From AM-0621 sp964386705 (GTDB lineage Bacteria > Planctomycetota > Planctomycetia > Planctomycetales > Planctomycetaceae): a stretch of 64,000 nt of DNA. The position numbers were made by a program, and so were the translations under genes. The stretch spans positions 1 to 64,000 of the forward strand of contig CAYLTY010000018.1 in the NCBI GenBank assembly GCA_964386705.1, in the 5' to 3' direction. How positions within the stretch are numbered: the stretch's first letter is position 1; each line of letters starts with the position of its first letter. Below are positions 34,792 through 49,700 of this stretch, in pieces. Below the pieces are notes generated by a model. It ran no database searches. It was given only the letters and a program-made list of their open reading frames with translations, and was not told the origin of the DNA.

Positions 34792-37700
34792 ATGACCACT
34801 TCCAAGACGGGGTCGATCCTTATGTTCTTCACGCCCTGGTTGAGTTCGCTGCGGACAAAGATGCGTCGCAATAAAGCGCGAGTCCGTCGCCAATCCCAGC
34901 AGTCGCTCGTTAGACAACAGGCGCTGAACCGGGAAATTCAGTTCTTGGAAACTCGAACAGTTCCTGCCGTGATGCTCACCGGCACGGTCACCACTACGAT
35001 TACTGTGCAGGATCTGCTGGGGACATCAGACACTGTCAACATCTCCCAGATTGGCACGACGCTTGACGTGACTCTGGCGACTGGATTCTTCGACCCCGGA
35101 TCCACGACCGGCGGTATCTCGTATCTGGACAATTTCGGGGTACCAACACTGCCTCAGTTGTCCAGGCACGCAGTCGTCGCCAACGCCACCGCTATGGCAA
35201 GCCTATTCCAACTCAGCGTGCAGATGGGTGATGGCAATGACAATGTGACGGTATCGGCAACGTCGGGCACCCCCCTGCGCTTGTCGGGCATCAACATCAA
35301 TGGCGGACTGGGCTCTGATAATATTGATATCGGTGCTTCAGGTCTGTTTCTGACGGCTGTCCCGTTTGCGCCTTTGCAGATCTTCAACGTTGAAGCGATC
35401 ACGCAGCTGAATCCGACGAGTGCTTCTGGAGCAATCAGCGTTTCCGGGACGACGAACCTGAGTTCTGCGGGTCCCGTAAATATCAGTAATCCGTTCAATA
35501 CATTTAACGGTAACGTGGGGATCTCGGCTCCGGCCGACGATGTGTTCCTCGGCGCTCAGACCGATGTGACTTTGCAGTCTCTGACTGCCGCCAATGCGAC
35601 CATCGATACGAGCCAGGGAAATGGTGACATCGCTCAGACGCCCTTCGGTTCCGTGACAGTTTTTGGACTGACGACGATCAATGCTGGCACCGGTACAGTC
35701 GACTTGGCCAACCTCGCGAACGACTTCAACCGGATCTCGGTGGATGCTTTCGACGTAGATTTGCAGGATCAGAGTGCTATTGAGTTCGTCGGAGCGGGTG
35801 CCGCTGGTAGTCAGGTAGCCAACGATTTGTTAGTCGCTGCCGATGGAGTGTTCGTTCACGCTGATATTACCGTCGGGCGCGACCTGGTGATTGATGCCAG
35901 CGCCGGGGTGGGCAACATTGAGGACTTCCTCATCACAGCCGTGGGATATGGATTCCTGGCCGTTGGTCGCAGTACGACTCTGACGGTTCAGACGACTGAT
36001 GATATCAGTCTCGGTCTGAGTCATAATCTCAACGGGCCGGGTGGTGTCCTTACGATCGTTCAGGTGAATAATGTTCTAATTAACAATATCGATGATCTGA
36101 ATGTCAGTGTTCAGTCTGTGCTTGGTAATGCGACCATTACTGCGAGTGGAGATATAACGGATTCCGGAGGAGTCATCGTCGCTGGGGCAACCAACCTTGT
36201 TGCGACGGGTAATGTGATTCTGAATGACGCGAACAATGACTTCGCGTCCTTGTCGCTGTCCGCAGGACTTGCCGCCACCATCGTTGATGTCGACGATCTG
36301 ATACTGTCAGGCGTATCTGCGAATGGGGCGGTCGATATTTCGGCGTCCGGGCTTTTGAGCGTGGCGGCTGATGTGACCGGTTCAACGATCCATCTGTCAG
36401 CCCTTGAGGGCGTCGCTTCGTCTTCGACCGACAATCTTTCCATAAGCAACGCCAAGGTTCAGTCGTCGAGTGGTGACATTACTTTCGATGTTGCAGACGA
36501 TTTCCTGATCAACTCATCGGCACTGATTTCCGCCGGTTCCGGCGGGAAGAAGCTGATTATTAATCTGGATAATAAGTCAGACAATGATACGTTTGGCAGT
36601 GTTTCATCGCTCGTTGGAAACTACTTGACCTCGCGAATCGACATCATCGGCGGGGCGCAGGCGGATTATATTGATACGTCGAAGCTGCCATCCAATGCTG
36701 TCTCAATTCTCGGTGCGGCTGGTAATGACACGCTTCTTGGAACGGACGTCGGAGATACGCTGATCGGCGGTTCTGAGGACGATTCGATTGTCGCCAGCGG
36801 TGGCGCTGACTATCTGGACGGCGGGACCGGGGCGGACACGATTCTCGCTGGTAACGGTAGCGACACCGTTTTCGCCGGCGCGGGTACTGACACGCTGAAT
36901 ATCTACTATGAATCTGGTACGATCACAGCCGATGCCGGAACTGAAGACGATATCATCAATATTACCGATTCCGGAACCGGCGCGCCTGGTGGTATTACTG
37001 TGACCGGAAACGATGGAAATGACCTGATCAATGCTGTTCCGCTCCGGGCGATCAATAGCCCGGTGGCTCCGACGCTGGTCATTGATGGCGGAAATCCAAC
37101 TGCGGCTCCCGGTGACATTCTGCTGGTGAATCTGACCGATCCGCTCATTGGTCCCACGATTACAACGGGCCCGAACGGCAGCGGCGACGGTGGTATTAAT
37201 GTTGTGAGTTCCAAGTACGGCGACATCAGCTTCACCAGCATTGAAGAACTGCTGTCGAACGCGAATGCCAACAGGACTTATAGTGCGGATAATCACACTG
37301 TCGGGCATGTGAATGATGGTGCGGCTGACGTCTTCAGCTTCAGCGTCAGCTCCGGCATTGTGGACGTATTCATTGATAGCAAGCGAGTTGATCGAGTGCC
37401 CCTGGTGGGGCTGCAGTCCGTGACGTTCAATGGTTCCAGTGACGATGACACGCTGATTCTTGATCAGAGCAAGCAGTCCTTGGCCGTGAATGTCAACTTA
37501 AACGCCAATGCTCTGGGAGCGACCGCCGGTTCCGATCGACTTCAACTGCTGGGCGGTGTTGCGACAGATATTACATACCGTCCCACGGGGGCTGGTCTTT
37601 CGGATGGAGCAATTGATTTCGCCGCTGCCAAGGTGAATCTTGCTGCCGTGGAACAGGTGCAGATTGAAGGCTTCGCTCGAGGTTCCGTTGTGCCCAGCGC

Positions 37701-40700
37701 GAGCCAGAACACCTACACCTTGCAGGCTGGTACGACAACCGACGCCATGTCGGCCACTGTGAATTCATTCGATCTCGTTTCTTCTACGCCTGGGTCTCGC
37801 GTCAGCTTTGTTACTGTTCCGGACGTGACCATCGACGTGGGTGCCAGTGACGGGGCGACTCCGAATGATGCCGTTACCTTCGCAAATAATGCTTTGAGGA
37901 GTGAAGCTACGCTCGGCACGCTGCTGGTGCGCACTGGGCCCGGTAGTGATACTGTCACTTTCCAGGACGCCGACTTCCGCCTGCTAGGCACGGGATCGGG
38001 TATAACGATTGATGGTGGCGTCGCCACGGATACGTTGCGCGCCATTGCGACGGCGGACGTAGAAGAAGTTGCGGTTGGGTTTACCCTGGGGGCGACATCC
38101 GATAGTGCTGGGTTCATTCGCAGCAGTGCGGCTTCAACCGTTACGACTGTCGCGCTGATTGGCTTCTCTGGTGAAGCTGCGGAATTGACTGGCAACGCCA
38201 CCAATAATTCATTCGATCTGGGTGGTTGGAATCGTCTCGGTACCGCGATCATTGACGGTCTGGGCGGTTCGGACTCACTGACGGGTCTTGATGTTTCTGG
38301 CACCAAAAACTTGTGGAATATCACAGGGAGCAACCAGGGCGACGTCGGTGGTTTCGACTTCTTCAACGTTGAGAATCTCAATGGTGGCGCAGTCGCGAGC
38401 GATGAGTTCCAGTTCAGCGTCAATGGTAAGATTGACGGTCAGATCTTCGCGAGCGGCGGCACAGACACTCTGAATTTCAGTGCATACAATACTCCGGTTA
38501 CATTCACGCTGATTGCGAATGATCCGACCGGCTATCAGGGGTTCTCTCCTGCAGTGACAAATGGCTTCGCCGGTGTCGACTCTTTGACTGGTGGTGCCAG
38601 CACGGATGACAGCGTAACCGGTCTGAACGTCGCGTCGACCTGGGACATCGACGGTACAAACACCGTTCAGGATAATACCTTCGGCCGAGTGTTAGGGTTC
38701 TCAAATATTGAGCGGCTGGATGGTGGATCAAACAATGATACGTTCCTGGTCTCCGGCGTGCAGGCGAATCAGATTCGGGCGAACGCGGGTAACGATACGC
38801 TGAGATTCCAGACGACGTTCTCCCAGTTGATTGGCTTGTTTGAAGCTGGGCTGGGTAACGACACTCTCGACTTCCGCAACTTCGCCACTGCTCGGTCTGT
38901 GGTGCTGACATCAAATGCTACCGACGGGTATGCGGGTACCGAATCGTCCATCACGCAGACCTTCAGCGGTGTTGATACTGTTTTCGGCGGATCATCGAAT
39001 TCTGATACTCTGACCACTCTGAACGTGGCATCGCAGTGGGTGATTAACGGCAGAAATCGCGGAACTTATATTGACTCCAGCACTGTTCGCACTCTGACAT
39101 TCGGCGACGCGACAGATGCTGCTGGTGTTCGAGGGTTCGAAAATCTTACTGCCGGTTCCGACTTCGACACATTTACCTTCACCAATACGGGTTCCATCGG
39201 TGGAAACCTGAATGGTGGCGGTAACTTTGACTCACTGATCGGTGACGGTTCACGTCCCGACGAAACGTTTACGATTGATGCGGTAAATGGCGGAACGTTC
39301 CAGGCAACGGCCGGAAACATAATTGGTGGCCGCTTCAGCAATATTGAAACGCTGGTCGGCTCCGCTGGAGAAGATACGTTTATCTTCACCAACACGGGGT
39401 CGCTGCAGGGCCCAATCGATGGTGTCGGCGGCAATGATACTTTAGTCGGCGATAATGATGGCAACGCTTTCCATGTGACCGTGCAAGATGGCGGAACATT
39501 AGCAGGCAAGGTTAATACTCTTGCTCTGAGTGCGCTTGACTTCACCAACATTGAAACGCTTGCTGGTGGTTCCGGCGCAGATACGTTCCTGGTGGACGCG
39601 GTTGTGGTTGGAAACCTCGTAGGAAATTCCGGAAACGACACGTTCACGTTTAATACCATCGGAGCCGTCTTTGGAAGTATCTTCGGCGGTACCGGCACGG
39701 ATACGATCATTGGCGATGATGATGGTAACTTGTTCAATATCACCGGAGATGCAAGTAGCGGCAGTCAGGTGGCGGCGGTCGGTCGCGGAAGCCTCGCGAC
39801 GAAGACGACCTTGTTCACTGATATCGAGAACTTGACCGGCGGCGCAGCGGACGACTCGTTCAACTTCACTGCGTTTGGCAGCCTTGCTGGTAATATTGCC
39901 GGTTTGGGTGACGGTCCTGGTGGGGATATCATCAGCGGTGACGATGATGGGAACTTCTTCAATGTCACCAGCGCCAATACTGGGTCGTTGCTGGGCAAGA
40001 CAACGTCGTTCACGGGTGTCGAGAATCTGTTCGGCGGCCAAGGGGACGACACGTTTGCTCTGAACGCAAATCTGGGTACGTCGGCGGATGGCGGAGTCAC
40101 CTGGTTGGGTGGCAACATCAGCAGTTTCGTGGGACGAGATACGCTGCTGGTTGGTCCTTCAGCAACTGTTGGTGGCAACGTCAGCACCGGCGAACTGACT
40201 GATACCATTGATGTGCGAGGTCGAATTGTTGGTACGGTTGATGCCGGTGTTGATGATGACGTTTTCATCCTGCAGAACGGGGCTGTTTTCAACAACCAGT
40301 TGACCGGAAGCAGCGGTAACGACAGCTTCTCGATCGAAGGAACTGTCACGCTTAACAATGAGCTTCGTGGCGGTGCGGGCAACGATACGTTCACGTTCCT
40401 GACGGCTGGTAAGCTGAACCAGCAGGTCAATGGTGAAGCTGATAGCGATACGATCGTCGGCGACGACGACGGCAATCTGTTCACGGTGTCAGCCACTAAT
40501 GCAGGAACGCTGGCCGCTCACGGGCTGGTGAGTAATCTCGACTTCATTAATGTCGAGAATCTGACGGGCGGCGCATTGGATGATACGTTCAATATCAATG
40601 CGAACCTCGACGGCAACATCACGTCGCTGGCTGGTGTAGACGTGGTCTCCGTTGGAGTAGGACGCACCGTTGGTGGTAACATCACCACCGGTGACGGCGC

Positions 40701-43700
40701 TGATACGGTCAATGTCGCTCACAATGCTCAGGTGATTGGGACGATTTCCACAGGCAATGACAACGACGCGATTAACGTTGATTTCCAGTCGGGCCTTGGC
40801 GCAGTGACTCGAACCCTGGTTATTGATGGTGGGGCAGGCACGGACATCCTGAACTTGACCGGCAACGATTCGGCAGGAACCACGACCTACTCGGTTGGTC
40901 CAGCTGCTTCGGCTGCGACTCTATCTTATAGCGGCGGAATGCTGACGCAGCCGACGACGTTGTCTAATGTCGAGTCGGTTAACGACCAGATGGTGACGGC
41001 AAACCTGATCGTGAACAGTTCGACGGGTCCTGAGACTATCAACGTGATTGACTCGACCACGGCGGGATTCACGGAAGTGAACTTCAATGGCGCGTTCCGC
41101 CCCTACGTCTTCCAGGGGAAAACGACCCTGACCGTCAATGGCAACGACGGCAATGACACGATCAATCTGAATAATCCGAATCGCGCTGTTGGTCTGACGA
41201 CTATTAATGCGAACGGAAATGCCGGAAATGATACGCTCAATCTGCGAGTCGCCTTCAGTGGCGCCTTGACTGGCGGCGACGGCAACGACTCCTTCGTCTA
41301 CACGAACGGCGTTGTGCTGACGGGGACGATCAGTGGCGACGCTGGCACTGACACGATCAACGCGTCTGCTTTCACTTCCGGCATCTTGACGACGATCACC
41401 GGCACCACTGTCGACGGGTTTACTGGTACCTCAACGAATCTGCTCAGCGGTGGATTCGCTGGTTTCGCTGGTATTGATTCGCTCCGGGCTGGATCGGGAA
41501 TTGATACTCTTAATAACACGACCTTGAACGCAGACTGGGAAATCGATGGCACGAATCGACTGATCGATCAAGCGACAACGTTGCCGTTCGCGTTCCAGGC
41601 ATTTGAGAATCTGAATGGTGGTTCCAACATCGACTTGTTCACGGTTACTGGCAATCAAGCGGTAACTGTGACCGGCGGGGCCGGGGCTGACTCTCTGATC
41701 TTCGCGGACGGTGGTGTGTTGTCTGGCCCATTTGATGGCGGAACGGGCATTGATACCCTGTCGTTTGCCGGTTACACGACCAGCCGCGCCGTAACTCTGA
41801 CCAGCAATGGTGTCGACGGCTTTGCGGGAACGACACTCGCGGTGAATGGCAACTTTACCAACGTGGATTCAATTCTCGGCGGGGCGTCAACTGGCGATTC
41901 GCTCACGGGTCTGGGTGTCAGCTCCAAGTGGGAACTGGACGGTGGCAACCGCTACATCGATCAGTCCAACAGTCGTTCAATTGCATTCTCTGCTGTTGAG
42001 AATCTGATCGGTGCTGGAGGCAGTGACCTGTTTGAAGTCACGGGCACGCAGGCTAACAACATCACTGGCGGTGCCGGCGATGACGAAATTCGATTCCTGG
42101 ATGGGGCGGCTCTGACTGTCGGCAGCACGATTGATGGTGGCGCTGACAGTGATGTCGTCAACTTCTCAGCCTATACAACTGCGGTGACCGCGTTCGCCAG
42201 TTTGTATAGCAATGTGGAAGAGATTCTGGGTGGTATGTCCGCTGGCGACGTGATCGCCGGTGGCTCCGGGATTGATACATTTACAGTGACTGACGCGAAT
42301 CAGGGAGCTATCAACGGGGTTGCCTATCGGAGCTTTGAGAATATCAACGCGTTCGGCGGCAACGACCTGATCAGCTTCGTTGGTACGGGTACGCTGACCG
42401 GTTCTGTAACCGGTGGGTCGGGAACCGACACGCTCAACCTTGCCGGGCTTCCAGGCACGCTGACGGTTAACATTACCGGCATTGGTGGTACGGACGGCGT
42501 TTTGGGGACCCAGGCCGCGATGTCCGGGTTCAACAATATTGACGCAATCGTGGGCAAAGGTGCCGATACCGTTGTTGGTGCGCCAACGGTTGCGACCTGG
42601 ACTGTCGGCGCGTCGGATAGTTACTCGACGGGCGGCCGGACAGCGGCTCTCAGCGGATTTACGACGCTGGTTGGTGGTGGAGCTGTTGATACCTTCAATA
42701 TTAATGCAAATGCATCGAGAACGATCCAGGGTCAGGCTGGTGATGACGTCGTGGCTATCGCCGCGGGTGTTGCCTTGTCGGGTACGCCGGACGGCGGCGC
42801 CGATAATGACACTTTCCGACTGGGCACTGGAGCCACCGTCACCGGTGTCAATGGTGGTACTGGAACGGATACCTTGAGCTTCTCGACATCGACGGCAGCG
42901 GTAACGGTCAATATTGGTGGTGCTGGTACCACCGACGGATACACCGGAACAACGGCTGCTGTGATTAATGGTTTTGATAACGTTGATGTGGTTGCCGGCA
43001 GTCAAGCCGCGACCGACGTCTTGAATGGTCGCAACGCGATTTCCAACTGGGTGCTGAGTGCAAGCAGCACTTACACCGATCCCGGGCTTGCTCGAACGCT
43101 GGGCTTCTCGTCGTTTGAAACCCTCAACGGCGGAAATCAGGTTGATACCTTCACAATCAACAGTGCTCAGACCGCTTCGCTCAACGGCAATGCTGGTGAC
43201 GACGCCTTTACGTTTGGGGCTGATGCCGGGCGTCTGACAGGAGCGATTGCTGGCGGCACTGGCACTAACAGTCTGAGCTTCAGCGGATTTACGACTACTG
43301 CTGCGAACGTGACGCTGACGTCGAATAACGGCAATGGCTACAGCGGCACGGCAGGATCACTGATCACTGGTGGGTTCTCGTCGATCAGGACTCTGGTCGG
43401 TGGTGCTGGGCTGGCTGATACTCTGACCGGTCAGAACGTGAACGCGTCGTGGCTGGTCGACGTCGCGAACACCTACACGGATAATACGACGACTCGTATC
43501 CTGGGGTTCTCGGGTTATGAGAATCTGACTGGCGGCAGCAATCCTGATACGTTCCTGGTGAATGCGGCCTTGGCTGGGTCCATCAGTGGTCAGGACGGCA
43601 ATGACGTCGTTGACGTCGCCTCACTGGGCACTGGGTCGGTTGGCGGGAACATTTCCACCGGCAACGGTATTGATGAGATCTTCCTGCATGGCAATGCAGG

Positions 43701-46700
43701 ATTCGGTGGCACGTTGGATGCTGGGGCTGATACGGATCTGATTCAGATTGAGTATCTCGGTGCTGCGAACCGAACGTTCTCTCTGAATGCGGGTGCCGGT
43801 AACGACACCTTCCGGCTGCTGGGCGGTGAGCCGGCGCCGGCGGCAACATCCAGCATCTCGTATCAGGTCGGGCCGACGAGCACGCAGGGAACGGTGGTCG
43901 CGTCGATTGATAACGGGACTAAGTTCACGCAGACAATTTCCTTCGATGGTTTCACGGCGAACAGTGCCAGCGAGATCATTGAAAGTCGCATGACGGTAGA
44001 TCGGTTCGACGTGTCGGGGTCAACCAGTGCGGACACGATTAACGTGATCGATGGTCAGGCCAATTATACACGCGTGACGTTCAACAATGCATTTACCGCG
44101 ATCGAACTGCAGAACACGGCCAAGCTGCAGGTCCTGGGTCAAGGGAATGCAGATATCATCACCTTGAATAACCCCAACAAGGGCGCGGGATTAACCGTGA
44201 CCAACGTTGATGGTGGCACCGGTGATGACACCATCAATGTGCTGGTCAGCAACAAGGGTGATCTGGTTGGTAACACTGGCGACGACAAGTTCGTGATCTC
44301 GAACGGTGTTACGCTGACTAGCGAATCGGTGATGACGGTTGCGGTTAACGGCGGCAGTCCGACCGTGGCCGGTGGCGACGGTGTCGATACCCTGGACTTG
44401 CAGGCGAGCACGTCGTCTTTGAATGCGGCTTTGACCGGAACATCGTCCGGTGGCTTTGATGGAACTATTAATCTGGTTGTGCCGGCTTTCACGTTCGGAT
44501 TCACCCGCATTGACTCGCTGGTTGGATCTCTGCAGATCGATGCACTGGCGGGTCTGGCGGCGGATGCGACCTGGCAGTTGGACGGTACAAATACCTATAT
44601 CGAAGACACGACGAATCGTTCGCTGGCCTTCAGTTCGTTCGAGACGTTCATCGGAAACGGCAGCAAAGACAAGTTCCAGATCAGTGGTGCCCAGACAGGT
44701 ACCATTGATGGCAATTCTGGTGACGACACCTTCCAGTTCATGACGGACGACGCCACCTTCAACGGAACAATTGAAGGTAATCTTGGCAATGACACTCTCG
44801 ACTTCAGCAGCCTGAGTTCAGCGTCGGCGCTGGTGTCGCTCACGTTGCTGGGATTTGTGGATGGCTTTGATGGGACAGTGCCGCAGATTGTGAACGGTGG
44901 CGGCGGGGCTGGCTTCTCAAATATCAATATCGCGATTGGTTCCAACGGCGCGGGCGATAAGCTCACTGGTCGCGATGCTGTGTCGGCCTGGGCGATTGGG
45001 CCGACCAAGATCTATCAGGACTCCGGTTCCAGTCGGCAGTTCACATTCAGCGGTTTCGACAGTCTGGCTGGCGGTTCTGTCGGCGACACGTTCAACATTA
45101 CTGGAACGCAGTCGGTCAACATCTCCGCAGGTGCGGGCGATGACTTCGTGGTGCTCGCGGATGGTGCAGCACTGACAGGCCAGATTGATGGTGGTGATCC
45201 CACAACGGCCCCCGGCGACACGATCGACTTCTCGGCTTATACGACAGCCATTGAGATCAGCCTCTCCAATTATACGAATTTCGAAAGCGTGATTTCCGGT
45301 ACGCCGAATGACACGCTGCTCGGCAGCAGTGGTGACGACGTCTTCACCGTCAGCGGTGCCGGGTCTGGTACCTTCAACGGGATTGCGTTTACTGGCTTCA
45401 GCTCACTGGACGGCTTGGAAGGCAACGATAGCTTCACCTTCACGAGCAATGCTGGCACTCTGACGGGCACCATTGAAGGTGGCGAAGACAGCGACACGGT
45501 GAGCTTCAGCGGAGTGACTTCCAACGTTGCCCTGAGCCTGATTTCAATTGGCGGTGTGGACGGGTTTAATGCTGATGATGCAGGGGCTCTGGCCACGGGC
45601 TTTAATGATATCAACTCCTTCGTCGGCAGCGCGGCTGCGGGCGATAGCCTGACTGGTATCAATGTGGATGCCAGCTGGGCAGTTGGGCCGACAAGCGGCT
45701 ATCAGGCTAGTGGAGTTCTGCTGGGCTTCTCCGCATTCGAGAATCTGATTGGCCAGAACGGTATCGACACATTCTCGCTGTTTAACACGAACAGCTTGAA
45801 CATCACGGGTGGTGGCGGCGCTGATAGCGTCAGCCTGGCGAGCCTGGCTTCTTTGACAGGTAACGTGTCTTTGGGATCAGGCAACGACCGCGTAGTGCTC
45901 GCTGATCAGGCTACGATTACCGGCACTGTGGATGCTGGTGCAGACGTTGACACGCTCGATCTGTCGGGGACAGTCAGCGCGCAGACGATCCAACTCACCG
46001 CGGCCAACGTGATGAACGGCGGTTTCAACGCGCTGCTCACTGCCACTGGAGGCGGTATCAGCGGGGGTATTGCCAGCCTTGATACGCTGATTGGTGGATC
46101 GGGTGACGATGTTCTCACGGGAATTGCCGCTACCGCAGCCTGGACAATCAACACGACGAACAGCACTTATGTTGCCAGTGCTCAAACCCTGACGTTCTCC
46201 GGTATTGATAATGCGGTTGGCGGTTCAGGCAGTGATTCGTTCCAGGTCGCCGGGCCGGTTACGATCGACCTGGCTGGCGGTGATGGTGCGGACACGTTCA
46301 ATATTCAGAGCAACGTGACGGTCACCGGGACGCTGGATGGTGGCGCGGGTGACGATACGTTCAAGTTCTCGACCGTCATCGCCATCGACAAGGTGACATT
46401 CGTCGGTGGTGCAGACAATGATACTCTTGACTTTAGCTCTGGTATCACGCCGGTGGCGTTGAAGTTGACTGCTGTGACAACAGTTGAAACCGTGATTGGT
46501 ACTGGTTCCTCTGACACTCTGGTGGGCACGTCCGGCAAGGACAGCTTCACGATCTCGGTTGCTAACAATCGCGGTACGGCAGGTTCATTGAACTTCCAAT
46601 CGTTTGAGAATCTTGACGGTGGAGCCGACGACGACACCTTCAGCTTCAGCGATGGTTTTGGGGTGACCGGTATCATCACGGGTGGCGGCGGTATTGATAC

Positions 46701-49700
46701 TCTCAATTACTCTGCGTACACGAGCGGCGTGACAGTGAATCTGTCAAGTGGGTCTTCGACGAACGTTACCGGTGGCGTTGTTGGTATTGAGAATGTCACG
46801 GGCGGTGTGTCAAACGACAAGTTGACGGGCAGCGCTTTGGCTAACGTGCTGGTTGGCGGTGACGGAAACGACACGCTGGCAGACGGTGCGGGTGACGACT
46901 CGCTGGACGGTGGAATTGGCGATGACACCTATGTCTTAACACCGGGAAGTGCCGACGTCGTGACAGATGCGAGCGGTACGGACGGCCTGGACTTCTCGTC
47001 ATCCGCAGGGCCGATCTCGATTAATCTGGATTTCAATGGCGCCCAGCAAGTTCTTGGGTCGCATACCCTGAATCTGAGTGGCTCTACGTTCGAGTCGTTC
47101 GTGGGGTCGGCAGCCAACGATACCGTGACGGGTAAGGACATTGGTGTTAATCGTACAGTCAATGGTAATGGTGGAAACGACAAGTTTATCACCGCGGACA
47201 ACTCGTTGAACAGCTGGAATATCACGGGTGCGAACGAGACAAAACTGCTGAATACATCTCTGGTGTCGATCGAGAACCTGGTTGGCGGCAGTGATGACGA
47301 TAACTTTATCTTCGATAACGGTGCGAGCATCTCCGGTACCATCGACGGTGGCGGCGAAGCGAACGATGATGAAGTTACGTATGCTAAGTACATGACTGCG
47401 GTCACGATTGACCTTGCAAGGCTGACGAACATCGAGTCCGTGGTTGGTGGTTCGACTGGCTCCGACACGATTCAAGGCGCGAATTCGAATACCAGTTTTG
47501 ACATCACTGGTTCCAATGCCGGCAAGATTGGCACTGTGAACTTTGCCGGCGTCGAGAATCTGACGGGCGGCACCGCGAACGATACGTTCACGTTTACTTC
47601 TACCGGCTCGCTGAGTGGATCGGTCGGTGCCGACGGTGGTACGGGCTCTGATTCGCTGGTGCTCGCCGAACTGGATGATGACATCGTCTTGAACGCTGCC
47701 GGCACTGTGGGCTTCGGCGGTTTTGTGGACAATATCAACACCAAGTTTGCAAACATCAGCTCGATCAGTGCTGGGACGGGCGATGATACTCTAACCGGTA
47801 CGGACAGTATCTCGACCTGGGGAGTTGATGGCACGAATGATTATCAAAGCAGCTCGAAGACGCTGAACTTCTCCGGTGTTGAGAATCTCGTTGGCGGATC
47901 CGGGGCGGATACCTTTGCCATCAGCGGTGCTCAAACCGTTGAGATCAGTGGTGGGAACGGTGATGACACGATCTCGTTTGCTACCGGGGCTTCACTGACT
48001 GGTCTGGCGGATGGTGGTGTTGGTAGCGGCGACCGCCTGATCTTCAATGGCAGCACGGGTGAGTCGATCGCATTGATCGGTGCTAGTGCAAGTGGTTTCA
48101 GCGGTGCTTCGACGAGTGTGCCCACTTTCACGAACATCGACTCGATTCAAGGCAGTTCAGAGATCGATACGTTGCAGGGTGTGGGCGGCGATGCGACCTG
48201 GACGCTGAATTCGACGACTGGCAACAATTATCAGGATGTCGGGGGTAAGCTACTCTTCAGCAACATCGATTCGTTGACGGGCGGTGCAGGACTTGATGAG
48301 TTCCAAGTGACTGGCGTGCATGGCGTGAGTCTCTCCGGTAGCGGTTCGAACGATGTCGTGCGATTCCTCACGAATGGCTCCGCGTTGTCTGGAAAGATTG
48401 ATGGCGGAACGGGCTCTGATGACCATCTGGATTATTCCGCTCTCACATCGTCGGTCTCGGTGAATATCGAGAACCTCAGCAATGTGGAAAGGGTGATTGG
48501 CGGTGGCTCTGCGTCTGACACCTTGCTGGGCAAGTCCGCCGCTCCGGGATCGACCTTCCAGGTGACGGCAGCTAACGCCGGTAGTGTTGATGGTATTGGC
48601 TTCACGAACTTCGAGACGCTGTCCGGTGGTTCGGGGGCGGACGTGTTCGACTTTGAGAACGGTGGCTCCGTGAGTGCCGTAGTTGGTGGTGGCGGCACCG
48701 ATACGATCGATTTGAGAAGTGTTTCGACCGTTCGCAGTGTGAGCCTCAACAGTGCTGCATCGAACGGTTTCACGGGTACCGAAGCGGTCGCCGGTACGTT
48801 CACGGGTGTCGATGTGATTCTTGGCACCTCGTTAGTTGGTGACACGTTGAGTGGTATCAATGCTGATAGCACGTGGGATGTAACCGCTGCTGATCCGCGC
48901 TCTGTGACAGTTTCCGGACGAGTGTTGTCGTTCCAAGGCTTCGACACCCTGATTGGTAATGGCAGTCAAGACACGTTCAATCTGAGCGGTCCAATTGTCG
49001 GTTTGACGATGAACGGTGCTGGCGGCGATGACAACTTCGTGTTCGCGGCCGGCGCCAGTCTCACGGGTAACCTGCTGGGGGCCGGCGGTGTGGATACGGT
49101 CAACCTGGCCGCTATCGCTGCAGCCCAAACGATTGACGTGAGCGGATTGGGTAGTACCAATGGGTTCGACCTCGAGATCGACGTCGTTACTGGTGCAGTT
49201 ACCAATATTGACAACATCATCGGTACCACGTCCTCGGACACGCTGAACGGCCTGGACGCAAGTGGTACGTTCTCGCTGGGGGCGACCCATTCTTACGTGT
49301 CGGGCGGTCGGACGCTGACCAGTTCCAGTATTGAAACTCACGTTGGTGGCACAGGTGTAGATACATTCAATATTCAGGCGAACCAGCTTGCTGCGGGTGT
49401 TGCATTCAGTGCAGTAGGCAGTGGTGGAGCAGACACCTTTAACGTGACTTTCGCGGCTGGCACGTCACTGGGTACCAACACGGCGTTGGCGCTGACTGGA
49501 AACGCTCAGAACAGCGGGCTGCGAGATATTGTGAATATCAATGCCAACGTTGCTGGCGACGGTGTGCGAACGGTCGGGCTGGATTACAGCTCCACCGCCG
49601 CAGGTAGTGTTGCGATTACCGGCTTCGGCGGGGCGTCGTTCACTACGGGTAGCATCGAGTCAATCAATGTCAACGGCGACTCAGCCAATAACGACCTGCT

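Noticed and set aside
42166..43005. Long minus-strand open frame (279 codons), and others such as 50428-51525, inside the giant gene
   Set aside because: They mirror the Gly/Asp/Thr-rich plus-strand repeats; translations are biased shadow sequence with no recognisable domain and no ribosome binding site.
38290..49380. Possible CRISPR or satellite array suggested by the repetitive DNA
   Set aside because: The periodicity is at protein level, units are diverged, and there are no short identical repeats with unique spacers.
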